Counted from the first letter of the stretch, positions 32,396 to 44,842 are shown. The stretch is 64,000 nucleotides of DNA from Muscardinus avellanarius (GCA_963383645.1 OY726559.1:115874441-115938440), one strand, 5' to 3'. A program made the numbers and translations. Notes: a model not told the origin generated them from the letters alone.

Positions 32396-32590
32396 AGCTG
32401 GGTGCTGCTGTGTATGCCTGTAATCCCAGTACTTGGGAGCTGAGACAGGAGGATCACAGGTTTGAGGCCAACCTCAGCCTCAGGTAGGTCCTGTTTTAAA
32501 GTGAAAAATAAAATAGGCCTGGGGTGTAGCTCATAGTTAGAACATCCCAGGGTCCTATCACAAGCACCAAATTAAAAGAAAAAAAAAAAG
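32396..32590 (+). mobile_element. B1-ID SINE, diverged
   Basis: Plus-strand dimer. Confidence 0.8.
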
Positions 32591-32736
32591 GAAAGAAAAA
32601 AGGCATGAAACGAAACAAAAACAAATAATCTAGGAGCCACGAATGTAACCAGATGCTTATCCTAGGCTTTGGAATAATGTTATCCACTGGCCTTCGCTGG
32701 AAACTCTCCCTGTCATTTACTCTGTCTGATCCACCA

Positions 32737-32743
<7 letters not shown>

Positions 32744-32786
<43 letters not shown>
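32744..32786 (+). repeat. (CA)n microsatellite
   Basis: About 21 CA units. Confidence 0.97.
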
Positions 32787-32788
<2 letters not shown>

Positions 32789-32789
32789 G

Positions 32790-33655
32790 TCTTTCCTATA
32801 CTCTGGCCCAAGTATTTATGGGGGCACATGGCCAATAATCAAGTTGATGGGATTGAAGGTAGTTTCTTCTAGCAATTTCCAAAATGCATGTCCATAGTCG
32901 CTACCTGCACTAGGTCCTTAACAACCAGGTAATGGCTTCCTACTCCTGCATCCCTCCCATCTGACCCCTCCCACAGGGCTCTTGACCACATTTTTCTCCC
33001 TTCAGATCTCCCTTGGAGTTCATCTCATCCTTACTTCCCTTTCATGAACAACAGGACCCTATGAGGTCTCAGGGAGGGGGGTGGAGGGCCCTACCCCCCA
33101 CCCCCAGGCTGCCCTTGAGTTGCAAATAGACCCCACGTGCTTGGGTTCCAGCTCTGGGCCCCACAGCAGCAATTTCTGCCTGAGAAGGCCTGGCTTGGGC
33201 AGAGGGGCGAGGGGCTGAGCTTAGCGGGACCCAGCTGGCCAGCGAGTACACAGGAAGCAGACCCCAGGCCAGGCAGCTCTGCCTCACGGGGCTTGGGATC
33301 TTGGGGAGACGAGTCCAGCCCAATGTGTCAGATTCGCTGGAGATCGGGGGAGGCTGAGATCATGAGTCAGGACCTGAGGATTGATAATGGGACGAGGGAG
33401 TCACCGCTCCGCCAGGCCTTCCCTGTGGGCTGTGGCTGGTGTCAATAGCACAGAGCTCTTCACAGCCTTGAATGTGAGACCAGACCCCATGTAAGACCTT
33501 GAACTCTAGCAGAGCCAGGAGAGCTGAAATTGCAGGATGGGGGCCTGGCCAGGCTCTGAGAACGATGCGCAGGTGACTCTATGTAATAAAGCACATATTT
33601 TTAAAATTCTACAGATTGCCATAAGGAAGTGGGAAACCATGGTTGGATGCTAAGA
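32790..33655. other. Gene-free unique stretch with AP-1 heptamer
   Basis: Repeat-free block; TGAGTCA at 33363-33369. No coding pattern. Confidence 0.35.
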
Positions 33656-33658
33656 AGG

Positions 33659-34350
33659 GCCAGGTATGGCCCATGGTGGTGACACAGATCTGTAATCTCA
33701 GTACTTGAGAGGCTGAGACAGGAGGGATGCAGGTTCGAAGCTAGCCTCGGCCATTTCTGAGGCCCTCAGCAACTTCGCGAGACCCTGTTTCAAAATAAAA
33801 AAAACATTGCCGGGTGTGGTGATGCACACTTATAATCCCAGTAGTTGGGGCTGAGACAGGAGGATCCGGGTTTTCAGCCAGCCTCAGCGACTTAGTGAGG
33901 CCTTCCACAGCTTAGTGAGATCTTATTTGAAAAAAAAGAAGAAGAAGAAGAAGAAAAGCTGGGCTTGGTGGCACATGCTTGTAATCCCAATACTTGAGAG
34001 GCTGAGACAGGAGGATCTCAGGTGTGTAGCCAGCCTGGGCAGCTCAGCGAGGCTCTCAGCAACTCAGTAAGACTCTGTTTCCAGATAAAATATAAAATGG
34101 GTCTGGAGGTATAGCTTGGAGATAGAAGGCCCCTGGGTTCCATCCCTAGTACCACAAAAAATAAAAAAAAATAAAGACAGACAGAAAAAAAGACAGAAAG
34201 AAAGGCAAAGAAAGAGAACTTTAAAATCAGGGGGGTATAGCTTAGAAGTAGAATGTTCCTGATTTCAATCCCCAGCACCAGACTAAAATAATAAAATAAA
34301 ATAAAAAACATAGAAAATGGCTGGGGGTATGTATAGCTTGGAGATAGGGT
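33659..34350 (+). mobile_element. Three nested B1-ID SINEs
   Basis: Outer copy A: B1 half 33659-33808, ID half ~34,308-34,350. Middle copy B: B1 half ~33,809-33,955, ID half ~34,227-34,307. Inner copy C: complete at ~33,957-34,160 with a long A-rich tail to ~34,226. The three left halves are followed by three right halves in reverse order. Confidence 0.85.

Positions 34351-34400
<50 letters not shown>
34351..34400 (+). repeat. (CA)n microsatellite at SINE tail
   Basis: About 25 CA units directly after the ID half of the outermost nested SINE. Confidence 0.97.
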
Positions 34401-34403
<3 letters not shown>

Positions 34404-35185
34404 TGCCCAGTAACTACTGTGTGCGTTTGAATAAGTGGCCTCCCTTCTCTGGGACTGTGCCAGGCGAAGATGGCCTGGTCTTTCCCACCAGGAATGGGAT
34501 GCCAAAGGACGGACAGGGCTAAATGAAAGGGCGCTGGAGCCTGGCTGGCAGGGTGCACACTGGGAAGTGGACTGGGGGTGGTGGGCGAGAGGGAGGCAGG
34601 GAGGCCCCTGGGGGAGAAGCCACCATAAGGCCCCACGCTCTGCTCAGCGGCAACGAGAGGGCAGGTCTAAGGATGATCGGAACCAAGAACTCACAGGATT
34701 GGGGTACTGAGAGGATGGAGGGGAGGGGACAGTGTCCAGGGGACCCCTAAGAGCCAGGCCTGGGAGGAGGAGCAGGAAAATGTAAAGTGGGGCTTCTGAT
34801 TAGACACTCGTGTCCCCTGAGGATGGAGCCCAGAGAGGCTGGGGAGGGAGAAGCGGGAGAGAGGAGGAGGGGAGGTGGGAGGTCCCTGCTCTGCACCAAG
34901 CACTGGAAAACAAGCTAAAGAAGCCCAAAGCAAGGGAGTGGAGGCCAGGAGGCACGGTCCGCTCCCCGAGGGCAGGTCTGGGTCAGGATCAGAAAATGAA
35001 CAGGTGTCACCGCTGGAAGGAGCCCAAGAATCAGAGAACATTTTTCTGACTCTTGGACCAAGGACTGTCTTGGCCCTTCACGACGTTCTCAATAAGCTGC
35101 AGAGAAAGGAGACGTTATTATCTTTTAGAGAAATTGGTGCAAGACTGGTGACTTTTATTTCTTTGGAAGGTCTTTGGTTTGTTAG
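34401..35185. other. Gene-free unique stretch
   Basis: G- and A-rich on the plus strand (34,540-34,900); no repeat family or exon seen. Confidence 0.35.
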
Positions 35186-35410
35186 TTTTTTTTTTTTTTT
35201 TTTTTTTTTTTTACAGGGGATGGAACCCAGGGGCATTCTACCTCCAAGCTCCACCCCCAGCCCTATTTTTTATCCTTTGTTTTGTAACAGGGTCTCACTG
35301 AGTTGCAAAGGGCCTCACTAAGTAGTAGCTGAGGCTGGCCTTGAACCGCGATCCTCCTGTCTCAGCCTCCCAAATGCTAGGATTACGAGCATGCGCCACC
35401 ATGCCCAGCT
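35186..35410 (-). mobile_element. B1-ID SINE
   Basis: Antisense full-length dimer with ~27-nt T run. Confidence 0.9.
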
Positions 35411-35798
35411 TTGTTGGTTCTTTTATAAATATACGTTTATTGGTGCCTTGTAAATATATATCAGGACGAGAGTCAGAGGGATAGGAACGTACATATGTGG
35501 TCCATGCATGCAGCACTTGGCGTGTCCCTCCGGAGCCCACCCGCTCCCTCCCCTCTCATTCCTGTCGCTGCGATTGGGGATGACAATTTCGTATATGTGC
35601 ATAGTATTTTTCCAAATGTTGCCTCTGTTAGAGCTCCTTCCACCTCGTCTCCCTCCTCCAAACCTCTCTATCCCTCCATTGGGGTCTCTTCCCCTTTATC
35701 TGAAGCCCCCTTTCTTACCCAATTTCTCTCCAGCTTCCCCAGATGAGAGAAAACAGACAACTGTTCCCTTTCAGGAAATGGCTAATTCATTTAGCTTT
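35411..35798. other. Gene-free unique stretch
   Basis: Nothing recognised. Confidence 0.3.
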
Positions 35799-36006
35799 TT
35801 TCTTCTTCTTGTGATACTGGGGATGGAACCCAGGGGCATTCACCTCCAAGCTACACCCCCAGCCCTATTTTTATTCTTTATTTTGAAACAGGGTCTCACT
35901 GAGTTGCAAAGGGCCTCACTAAGTAGGTGAGGCTGTCGGGAACCGGGATCCTCCTGCCTCAGCCTCCAGAATGCGGGGATGACGAGCATGCGCCACCGCA
36001 CCCGGC
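35799..36006 (-). mobile_element. B1-ID SINE
   Basis: Antisense full-length dimer. Confidence 0.9.
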
Positions 36007-36149
36007 TCCTCACTTAGTGTTTTTGAGACTCTTCTCTGTCCACAGGACTTTTTAGGTCACCTTTGTTTGGGAGGAAATGAGGGTAACTAATAAGACCCTT
36101 GCTCCTACTCGGCCAAATAAACCCATCAGGCCTAGTCACTGATAGCATC

Positions 36150-36320
36150 TTTACAATTAGGTTGGTGAAAGCCCAGAGCCTGGGAACGGCCTCTGTGGTC
36201 CCTCTAGTCTTATCACCCCTCACAGATAAGAAAAGAGAGTGAGATAAGGGACCTGCCTTACCTGGATTCACATCCTATAAAATGCCAGGCAGAGGGCTTG
36301 AACTCTGACTATCTGACCAC
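36150..36320 (-). mobile_element. MIR fragment
   Basis: Antisense MIR-like: cacagataagaaaagagagtg ... gggcttgaactctgac. Confidence 0.5.
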
Positions 36321-36877
36321 AAACCAAAGCAAACGAAATCAGTCAAGCAACCAAGCCAGCCAGCAAGTGGAAGAGCGCTTTATCTGGTGTCTGAATCTCA
36401 GGTAGGAACTCTCCTCCCCTGCAGGGCTCCCCCAGCTCAAGCCAGGCCTCTCCAGGAGGCAGGAGCAGGCCTGTCAGGGCGCCCATGTCTGCCCTGATCT
36501 CCCAGGCTCTGTCCTGCCCCCTCTCTCTCTTGGCGGGCGAGCTGTGACCTGCACCAGGACGATTTACCCAGCCGCTTGGGGTGAGGACATTAACCAATCT
36601 CTCCCTGGCTTCCGGAAAGCTTCTTCGAGGGATTCACCTCCACCACGGTTGCCCAGCTGGCTCCTCTGGCACTGACCTTTCCAAGTGGCTTCCTTGTCAC
36701 GAGGGGATTCCTGGGACACTTTGATTCCCTGGAAACCAAGGCCTAACTGCATTCTCTGTGGCCCCAGAATGTGGGCAGCCAGCTCTAAAAGATGAGGTTG
36801 TGCAGGGAGCTGCCCGTGGCGCCTGCTTTTCTTGAATCTTCCTCCCCGTGGTTCTAATTCCTTCTTTGTGCTGGATG
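36321..36877. other. Gene-free unique stretch
   Basis: Nothing recognised. Confidence 0.3.
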
Positions 36878-36886
36878 CTTGCAATT

Positions 36887-37106
36887 AAAAAAAAAATTGT
36901 TGTTGTTGTTGTCCCCAGGGACGTGCTACCTTTGAGCTACACCTCCAGATCTTTTTATTTTATTTTATTTTATTTTATTTGAAATAGGATCTCATGAAGT
37001 TGCCAAGGGTCTTACTAAATTGCTGAGGCTGGCCTCCAACTCGTATCCTCCCGTCTCAGCCTCCCAACTACTGGGATTACAGTTGTGAGCCACCATGCCC
37101 AGCTGA
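36887..37106 (-). mobile_element. B1-ID SINE
   Basis: Antisense dimer; direct repeats cttgcaatt at 36878-36886 and 37107-37115; (TTTTA)n linker. Confidence 0.92.
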
Positions 37107-37282
37107 CTTGCAATTCTTCCTCTCTAGGCCAAGCTTCTACCTCGTAATCCAGTGGCTACCTCAAGACCTCCATCTGAAGCACAAGGTGAGGTTTTGATCT
37201 GTGTTATACACTCACTGTACCCATAAATAGGCATCATTAGTACTTATTGATTAAAAATAAATAAATAAATAAATATTTTTAT

Positions 37283-37483
37283 CTAGTGGTACTGGTGATT
37301 GAACCTAGGGATATTCTGCCTCAGAGCTATACCCCCAACCCTCTTTTATTTTTATTTTGAAACAGGGTCTCTCTAGATTGCTGAGAGCCTCACTACTTGC
37401 TGAGGCTGTCCTCAAGCCTGCAATCCTCTTTGTCTTGACCTTCCAAGTGCTGGGATTACAGGCGTGCGCCACCACGCCTGGCT
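37283..37483 (-). mobile_element. B1-ID SINE
   Basis: Antisense dimer. Confidence 0.85.
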
Positions 37484-37962
37484 ACAGTTATTTATTTTTT
37501 AAACTCCATCTGTGTGCCTCAAAGGCACCTTAGTCTCAACATGTCCCGAACTGAACTGGTCCCTCTGTCGCTCACTCCCCATTTCAGGGAACAGAACAAC
37601 CACTTAACCGCCTGCTGAGCAGTTCCAGCCAGCAACCGGCACCTCCTATAACAACGTTCCATCCATCAGCTACAGAGGGAAGGAATGCCTGCCCGGGCTC
37701 GACCTCCATCAGCTCTGCTGGGTACCTGCCTCTCTGCCTCAGATCTCTCCCTACAGACTGTGTCCACATAGAAGCCACAAGGCTAATATTAAAAGGCAAA
37801 GATATTAAAGGATATCTTGCTTGTAGGAAATGCACTGTGAAGGATTTAGGGGCCATCTGGCATCTTACATACAGCTTCACTTCAAATTGTTTAGGGAAAG
37901 AAAACAAAACATAAATCTGTATGTAATATCTGTATTATGTATATATTTGCCATATGTATATC

Positions 37963-37968
<6 letters not shown>

Positions 37969-38029
<61 letters not shown>
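37969..38029 (+). repeat. (GA)n microsatellite
   Basis: About 30 GA units. Confidence 0.97.
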
Positions 38030-38032
<3 letters not shown>

Positions 38033-38490
38033 AACTTGTTCCCAACTTACAATGATTCAACTTAGAGTGTTGTACTTTATGTTGGTATCAAAGCAAGGCA
38101 CATTCAGTAAAAACTGGTGTTTGGGATGCCCATACGATTCTCCTTTTTACTTTCAGTATTTGACCAATTTCATGAGCTAGTCAACACTTTGTTATAAAAC
38201 AGTCTTGGTGTGGAATGATTTTGCCCCAGGAATTCTTTGTACTACTCTTGAAACTTTCTGTAAGTCTCCTACACAGAATCCCTCAAAGGCTCCTCATTTC
38301 TTGTACTTACAGGATAAATCCTGATAGCGTGCAGCTGGCCCGCCTCTCCTCTGCCTCTCCCTGGTCCAGGTTTTATGTCCCATCCGTAAAGACAACCTGC
38401 TGGTTCTCATGGGGAAGCCTCCGCTGGCCCCGCCTTTGTGCCGGGAGTCCCCGACAGCCCGCCTGCCCCGCGCTGGCCACTGGGTGAGAA

Positions 38491-39100
38491 GCCCGAGGAC
38501 TGATTCAGACACAGAATGGCGGATGGAGCTTCTGATGTCCCTACAACCTGTCTCCTCTGGATGATTACGGTTGTGAGATATTCCCTTCTCTAACCAAGAG
38601 GATGTTCTGCTGAGCTCATCGACTGAGGATCGAGGAGGAGGGGCAGCTCTGCTGGCTTGGGAAGAGTGATAGCCAGACGTGTGTTTATATCTACAGCATC
38701 TGCAGGGCCTGGAGAGTCCACAGAGCCTTGTCCTCTATCTTCTCTGACCCGGGAGAAACAAACCGAACTGGACGTCTCTGTTTATTCAGGAGTGTCTGGG
38801 AGGATAATGATCCTTTTGCTAGGTTATATCTGATGCCCATTAGAGAGTAAATACTATAACAAGTGGTCATGAACCATCTCCCTCCTATAGATGGAGGGTT
38901 TCTACTAGCATTTCTATGTTGTTCAGACTCAAGGGAAGGGGCAAAACTAACCATAAACTAAATAAAACTGGCAAAGTTCATCTTCATGTTAAAGCACCAA
39001 ACTGAAGGAGACAGGACGAGAAAAGGAAACCATCAGACTGTTGATAGAGTTGCTATTTTATTTTAGAAAAGAAGGGTTTCTTTTAAAAAAAAAATTACTG
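38491..39100. other. Gene-free unique stretch
   Basis: Nothing recognised. Confidence 0.3.
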
Positions 39101-39102
39101 GT

Positions 39103-39300
39103 GGCCGGGTGTGGTGGCACATGCTTGTAATCCCAGTATTTGGGAGGCTGAGACAGGAGAATTGCAGGCTCATGGCTAGCCTCAGATATTTTGTGAGGCT
39201 CTCTGAAACTTAGTGAGACCCTGTTTCAAAATAAAGAATAAAATAGGCCTGGGGGTATAGCTCAAAGTTAGAATGCCCCTGGGTTCAATCCCCAATACTG
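39103..39300 (+). mobile_element. B1-ID SINE
   Basis: Plus-strand long-type dimer; near-identical flanks aaaattactggtg / aaaattgctggtg. Confidence 0.9.
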
Positions 39301-39408
39301 CAAAAAAATTGCTGGTGCATCATAGCATCATAATTATATATGATAATGAGATTCATAGTGATACGATCATCTTTGCACATAACTTATTATTTGGTCCATT
39401 TTAAGAAG

Positions 39409-39412
<4 letters not shown>

Positions 39413-39459
<47 letters not shown>

Positions 39460-39639
39460 TACTGGGGTTCCTGGAAGCCCTTCTACCTCCAGACTACACT
39501 CCCAGACCTATTTTTTTTAAATATTTTTATTTGGAAATAGGGTCTCTTAAGCCAGTGTGGCTGGCTTCGAACCTGCGCAATCTTCCTGTCTCCGCCTCCC
39601 AAGCACGGGGATTACAAGCGTGCGCCACTACGCCCGGCT
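39413..39639 (-). mobile_element. B1-ID SINE, short variant, with (GT)n tail
   Basis: The (GT)n array at 39413-39457 stands where the antisense A-tail is expected; the SINE body is 39458-39639. Confidence 0.9.
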
Positions 39640-39741
39640 TGTTTTTTTTTTTTTTTTTTTTTTTAAGGATCTCAGATCTGTCTATCCATTGTTCATGTCT
39701 AGATAGCATGGTAAAAAATGTGATTTAAAGAAATTTTGCGT

Positions 39742-39950
39742 GCCAGGCATGGTGGTGCATGCTTGTTATCCCAGTACTTAGGAGGAGGCTGAGACAGGAG
39801 GATCTGGGTTCATGGCCAGCCTCAGCTACTTAGTGAGGCCCTCTACAACTTAGTGAGACCCTGTTTCAAAATAAAGAATAAAAATTGGGCTGGGGGTGTA
39901 GCTCAGAGGGGTTCAATCCCCAGCACCACAAAAAAAAAAAAAAAGAAGAA
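39742..39950 (+). mobile_element. B1-ID SINE
   Basis: Plus-strand dimer with a small deletion in the ID half. Confidence 0.88.
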
Positions 39951-40775
39951 ATTGTGCTCCGAGTCTGAATGGTAACATCCCTTGCCGTTCTTATAGTGAC
40001 CTCAAGAAAAAAATTAAATGACTTTTTTTTCCAGTCACACCTTTCAATGTGGTTCTTCTCTGAAACCAGGCCACGAACTCATCCAATTCTATGCAGGTTT
40101 CAAAAGGAATCCATTGCAAATGAGGCCTCATGCATCTCACCTACAGACCCATTCAGCTGTGAACGTCTGACTGTGTATTTATGTAGAACACGTCCTTACG
40201 GCATTCAGACATAGGCTCACACCTTGGTTCTTAAGAAACCTGAAGAGAAATTCACTAAACAAGCAGGCTGAAGCTAGTTGGTTTCTCCTGAGGCAGCGAG
40301 AAATCACAGGTGGGGTTCCCGCAGCCATGAAGGAAGGCGATTCCGAGAGGCACAGGAGAGAGGGGCCCCGGTGTGGGCCTGTGGGTCCAGTCTTCCTACC
40401 CTCTGGTCTCTGGTGTTTCCTTCTGTTCTCAGTAGTGGGGCTGGGGTGGAGTAGAGGGAGGGGATGGAAGCTTCCTCCCTACCTCCTCCTCCTTTTCCAT
40501 GACAATACTGGCCTGTGGGTGTGTGGAACCCAGACAAGCAAGTATCATGTTTGCTTCCTTCTGGATGTAGAGATCAGACTGTGTGTCTGGGATTCTGAGT
40601 CAGATCAAGCTTCCATGGGGGTGGGTCTCTCAACATCCCATGCTGCACACGCAGGCATACACACACATGCTTTTTGGTCCATCCCATTATTATGCAAGGG
40701 GATCTTTTCGTGAGCAGAGTCCTTGGCTAAGCACCTCTGAGCACAGGGTTGGGTACCAATGAAGATGGGAGCACT
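39951..40775. other. Gene-free unique stretch
   Basis: Nothing recognised. Confidence 0.35.
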
Positions 40776-40971
40776 AAGCTGGGTGTGGTGGCACGCACCT
40801 GTAATCCCTGTACTTGGGAGGCTAAGACGGAAAGATCGCAGGTTTGAGGACAGCCTCAGCAAGTAGTGGGACTCTCATTAACCTAGTGAGACCCTGTTTC
40901 CAAATAAGAAATAAAATTGGGCTGGGGGTATAGCTCGAAGGTAGAATACCTCTGGGTTCAATTCTTAGTAC

Positions 40972-41017
<46 letters not shown>

Positions 41018-41033
41018 GGAAAGAGAAAGAGAG

Positions 41034-41073
<40 letters not shown>
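40776..41073 (+). mobile_element. B1-ID SINE with (GAAA)n tail
   Basis: The SINE body ends about 40,973; the tail has grown into a ~100-bp (GAAA)n/(GA)n array. Confidence 0.88.
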
Positions 41074-41077
<4 letters not shown>

Positions 41078-41117
41078 GGATGGAAAGGAAGGAAGGAAGA
41101 AAGAAAGATAGAAGTAG

Positions 41118-41284
41118 TATATCTGGACATGGTGGTATGCCTGTAATCTTGGTTTCTGGGATGCTCAGACAGGAGGATTACAGGTTTGAGGCCAACCTCA
41201 GCAACTTAGTAAGGCCCTCAGTGACTTTAGCAAGACTCTATTTCAAAATAAAAAATAAAAAGGGGATGGAGGGAGGGAGGGAGG

Positions 41285-41332
<48 letters not shown>
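41118..41332 (+). mobile_element. B1 half SINE followed by (GGGA)n(GA)n
   Basis: Only the B1 half and linker are present (41118-41262); the ID half is missing and a purine array (41,267-41,332) follows. Confidence 0.75.
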
Positions 41333-41334
<2 letters not shown>

Positions 41335-41796
41335 AAAGACTGTAAAAAGATGCTTCCTCAAGTTGCTAGTGCTAGGAGAAAATGAATGTGGAAAAAGGGA
41401 GATTGACTTTATGTAAATATAGAGGTTTCCACTGAGAATCAGGCTATGGATGATGGAGTAAGATTCCCTGAGGAAAGGACAAGATGTCAAGAACGGCCTC
41501 AAAAATGCATAGAATTGTGGTAAGTTGGGATGCATGGTCCAGAGTTGCCCAGGACTACACCTATGGGCTGTTCTGTCTTTTCCTATCACCATGTGGTCCA
41601 GGAAGGGCAATGGAATTAGTAGTAGAGCTGACCGAGGGCCTCGTGGAGGTCTATAAGAAGCCCCTGCTAGCAGTGGAAAGCAGGAGGAGATAGTCCAGAC
41701 CAGCTTAGTCTGGGAAGGGAGTACATGTAGGGAGCTCAGAGGCCAGGCAGGGTTGTCAAGGTTTCACAGAGATGAGAGAGCCCTGGGCCCCAGTAC
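41333..41796. other. Gene-free unique stretch
   Basis: Insertion locus of the young L1; nothing else recognised. Confidence 0.3.
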
Positions 41797-41811
41797 AAAA
41801 GAGAGGCTGGA

Positions 41812-42512
41812 ACCACTCTGATAGGGGGCTAATATCCAGAATATACAAAGAGCTCAAAGGACTCTACACTAGCAAAACAAACAACCCAATCAAGAAATGG
41901 GCAAATGAACTAAATAGACACTTCACAAAAGAAGAGATACAAAGGGCCAATAGATACATGAAAAGATGTTCTTCATCACTGGCCATCAGGGAGATGCAAA
42001 TCAAAACTACACTGAGATTCCATCTAACCCCAGTCAGAGTGGCAAGCATAAAGAAATCAAATAACAACAAATGCTGGCGAGGATGTGGGGACAGAGGAAC
42101 TCTTTTACACTGTTGGTGGGAATGCAAACTAGTTCAACCACTATGGAGATCTGTGTGGAGATTCCTGAGAAAGGTGGGAATAGATCCACCATATGCTCCA
42201 GCTCTACCACTCCTGGATATCTTTCCAAAGGGGTTGAATTCAGAGAAATACAGCAACATATACACACCTATGTTCATAGCAGCATAATTCATAATAGCCA
42301 AAATATGGAACCAACCCAGGTCTTCATCAACAGATGAATGGATAGCAAAACTTTGGGAAATACACACAATGGAATTCTATTCAACCATAAAGAAGAACAA
42401 AATTATATCATTTGCAAGAAGATGGAAAGCCCTGGAGAACATTATGTTAAGTGAGATCAGCCAAGCACAGAGGGAGAAGGTACATATGTTTCCTCTAATA
42501 TGCCCAAACTAG
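41812..42512 (+). pseudogene. L1 ORF2 C-terminal remnant with one in-frame stop
   Basis: Encodes the C-terminal part of L1 ORF2p after the reverse-transcriptase domain: [25 protein letters not shown], and the Cys-rich [16 protein letters not shown]. The frame runs from 41772 through the flank to a TAA at 42285-42287, then stays open in the same frame to a TAG at 42510-42512, which is the natural ORF2 end. No endonuclease or RT domain is present, so it is not functional. Confidence 0.9.
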
Positions 42513-42812
42513 GAAACACAGAGGATACCAGTGGGACTCCAGATAATGAGTCCACTGGAATGGACTCATTTTGCTGGAATGATAACATTCCAGCAAAGCT
42601 AGAATGGAAAGATAGGAGAGGAGGAAGGCTGATCTTGATTAATGAGGGTCTACATCTGAACATGTGTAAAATTATGAATACGACATGGTTAACCTGGACA
42701 ACCATTGGTGGGAGGGGGGAAGGGAAAATTGGGGCGGGGAGGAGAGGGCACCAAATATAGTTTAAATGTATACCATTTATGTTCAATAAAAAATTTGTTT
42801 AAAAAAAAGAGA
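41812..42812 (+). mobile_element. 5'-truncated LINE-1 insertion (~1.0 kb)
   Basis: Starts inside the last part of ORF2, carries the 3'UTR, AATAAA at 42785-42790 and an A tail. The 11-bp repeat gagaggctgga flanks it (41801-41811, 42813-42823), extended by A/G-rich bases on the left. Little sequence decay, so it is far younger than the other L1 copies here. Confidence 0.9.
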
Positions 42813-42823
42813 GAGAGGCTGGA

Positions 42824-43410
42824 GACACTGTCTGGCAAGGAAGCCCAGCTAACTTTGGAGACAAATGGGCACTCTTGGAAATGAAGCGGAGACATCCACA
42901 GAGGGAAGGGATGAGGGTGGAGGAAAAGTCATCTCTCTCTATTTTAAGTGGACATCTTCTCATCTTTTCAGTTTCTGGTACCTTTAAAAAGAAAAATATG
43001 TATATAAATAAATAAATATATATATACATATATATATATATAATTTATATAAATCTTGAAATGTAAAATTCAAGTGGGCTTGAGGGCAGAGTCGCAAATG
43101 TCCTTCCCAAGACTGGACGGAGCTGGGCTCCTCCCAGATGCCAGGAAGTGTTCCAAGAACCAAAGTCAACACAGAGGTGAATGAGATCAGGGGCTGAGGA
43201 AGCTTTGTTTTCGGCAAGGAGAAATAGCCCTGGTAAGTAACAAATCAAGCAACCAAAACACCAAGTGTCCGGGGTTGCCTGCCAGTAAAGCTCAAACTAA
43301 TGTGTGTTTAAACACAACAACTCTTTGTTGAATGAATGGTCCAAAGAGGTTATGGGAGGCTGAGCTGAGGGAGATAGTTGTGTAGACAGGCAATGACTTT
43401 TTTACTCTCT
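42824..43410. other. Gene-free stretch with (TA)n
   Basis: AT-rich (TA)n-type patch at ~43,000-43,052; otherwise unique. Confidence 0.4.
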
Positions 43411-43419
43411 GTTCTAACA

Positions 43420-43445
43420 CACACACACACACACACACACACACT
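43420..43445 (+). repeat. (CA)n microsatellite
   Basis: About 13 CA units. Confidence 0.95.
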
Positions 43446-44400
43446 TTTCACCTCATGCAAGTTATCAATTGCGCAGAGTTTTCTGTGTTCGTAGATGCTG
43501 TAAGTCTGTGTCTCATCAAGGAAGGGTATAAATAGAATGACATCTTCATGATGCAAGTCCCAGACTTACATCCCTGGCTCCTCCCTTTGTTGTGAGGTTA
43601 CTCTGGGACTTGTCCTCACAGCCCGTGGGTCTATGCACAGGTGTGCTCCTGGATGTCAACAACGTAACGCGGCTATTTTTATGGCATGCTCACTTCAAGA
43701 CGGTGGGAAAGCGATGGGGGAAGACTCGGGTGAACCCCAAAGTCTATCCACTCACATTTAATGAGTACCTTCAGTAGGTTCAGGGACTGAATGATGTGCT
43801 GGGCATTCAGAGATACATGAGGCGTAGATTTTTTCTTTGTAAGTTGGCATCTAGAGCAGGTAACAGACTAAATAAATGATTTCAGTAACATATAGTAGAT
43901 TCTTTGGTTGAGAAATTGTTGGAACAGGAAGAGGGGGATGTAGACCAGCCAGGTGGTGTTGCCCAAGCTTCCTGGAGGAAGTAAAGCCTGTCCAGTACCA
44001 TCTCTTCAATGAACTCCCCATGAATTGTGGGCGAGGACATCCTCCCTTTCTCCTTAGACAGCTCCTGATTTGAGAGGGAACTTTATCCATCTCTCTGGCT
44101 CAGAAAACCCTTGTCTTCCCACACCTTACTCTCCCTGCCTACCCAACTCTCTGGCAAGCCATTCCATCACTCCACCATATTTCTAACAAGGGTCCAAAAG
44201 AGACTGAGAATGGGGTGCTTGTGGGAGATGCTCAAAAATCAGTACAAAACCCTGACCCCGTCCTAGAGTCAATTGCTGTAGGATGCGGGCAGGTCTTCTT
44301 GCTTTACCCCAAGGGTCTTTGTAAAGCTAGTCAGGTAGAGAAGGGTGGGAGCTACAAACACACACCCATACACGGAACCACCAGTTCACGGAGTTGATCT
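43446..44400. other. Gene-free stretch
   Basis: Weak antisense MIR trace at ~43,757-43,835; the rest unassigned. Confidence 0.35.
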
Positions 44401-44842
44401 ATCTAGTGTCAGTAATAAATACTAAGTATCTGCCACCCACTGGACACTTTTATTCCTTTTGGGTGGTCAGAACGCTTAACATGAGATCTGTGGTATTAAC
44501 ATCTTTTTCAGAACACAACACGTTTGTTAACTATGGGCACTATCTAGCAGATCTCTAGAAGTTATTCATGTTGCATAACTGAAACTTCATCCTGTCGATC
44601 AACAACTCCCCATTCCCCACACCCAGCCTCTGCTAACTCATTCTGCTTCCTGCTTCTATTGTTTTTATGAGTTTGACTATTTTAGATACCTCATATAAAT
44701 AAGGCCCTGTAATATTCATCCTTCTGTGACTGGCTTAAATCACTTAGCATAATGTCCTCAAGGTTCATCTATGATGTAACTGACAGGATTTCCTTCTTCT
44801 TTTTAAGGCCGAATGACATTGCACTGTATGTATGTACCATAT

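Larger units (their letters stand above)
37116..38490 (+). mobile_element. L2 LINE 3' region, interrupted
   Basis: Sense L2-like segments: ctcaacatgtcccgaactga, then ccctcaaaggctcctcatttc and acaggataaatcctgatagc, the usual L2 order. A SINE (37283-37483) and a (GA)n block (37,969-38,029) interrupt it. Parts between may be other DNA. Confidence 0.5.

Noticed and set aside
41772..42287. 171-aa open frame as a host gene
   Set aside because: It is the C-terminal end of L1 ORF2 fused to flanking DNA within a truncated insertion.
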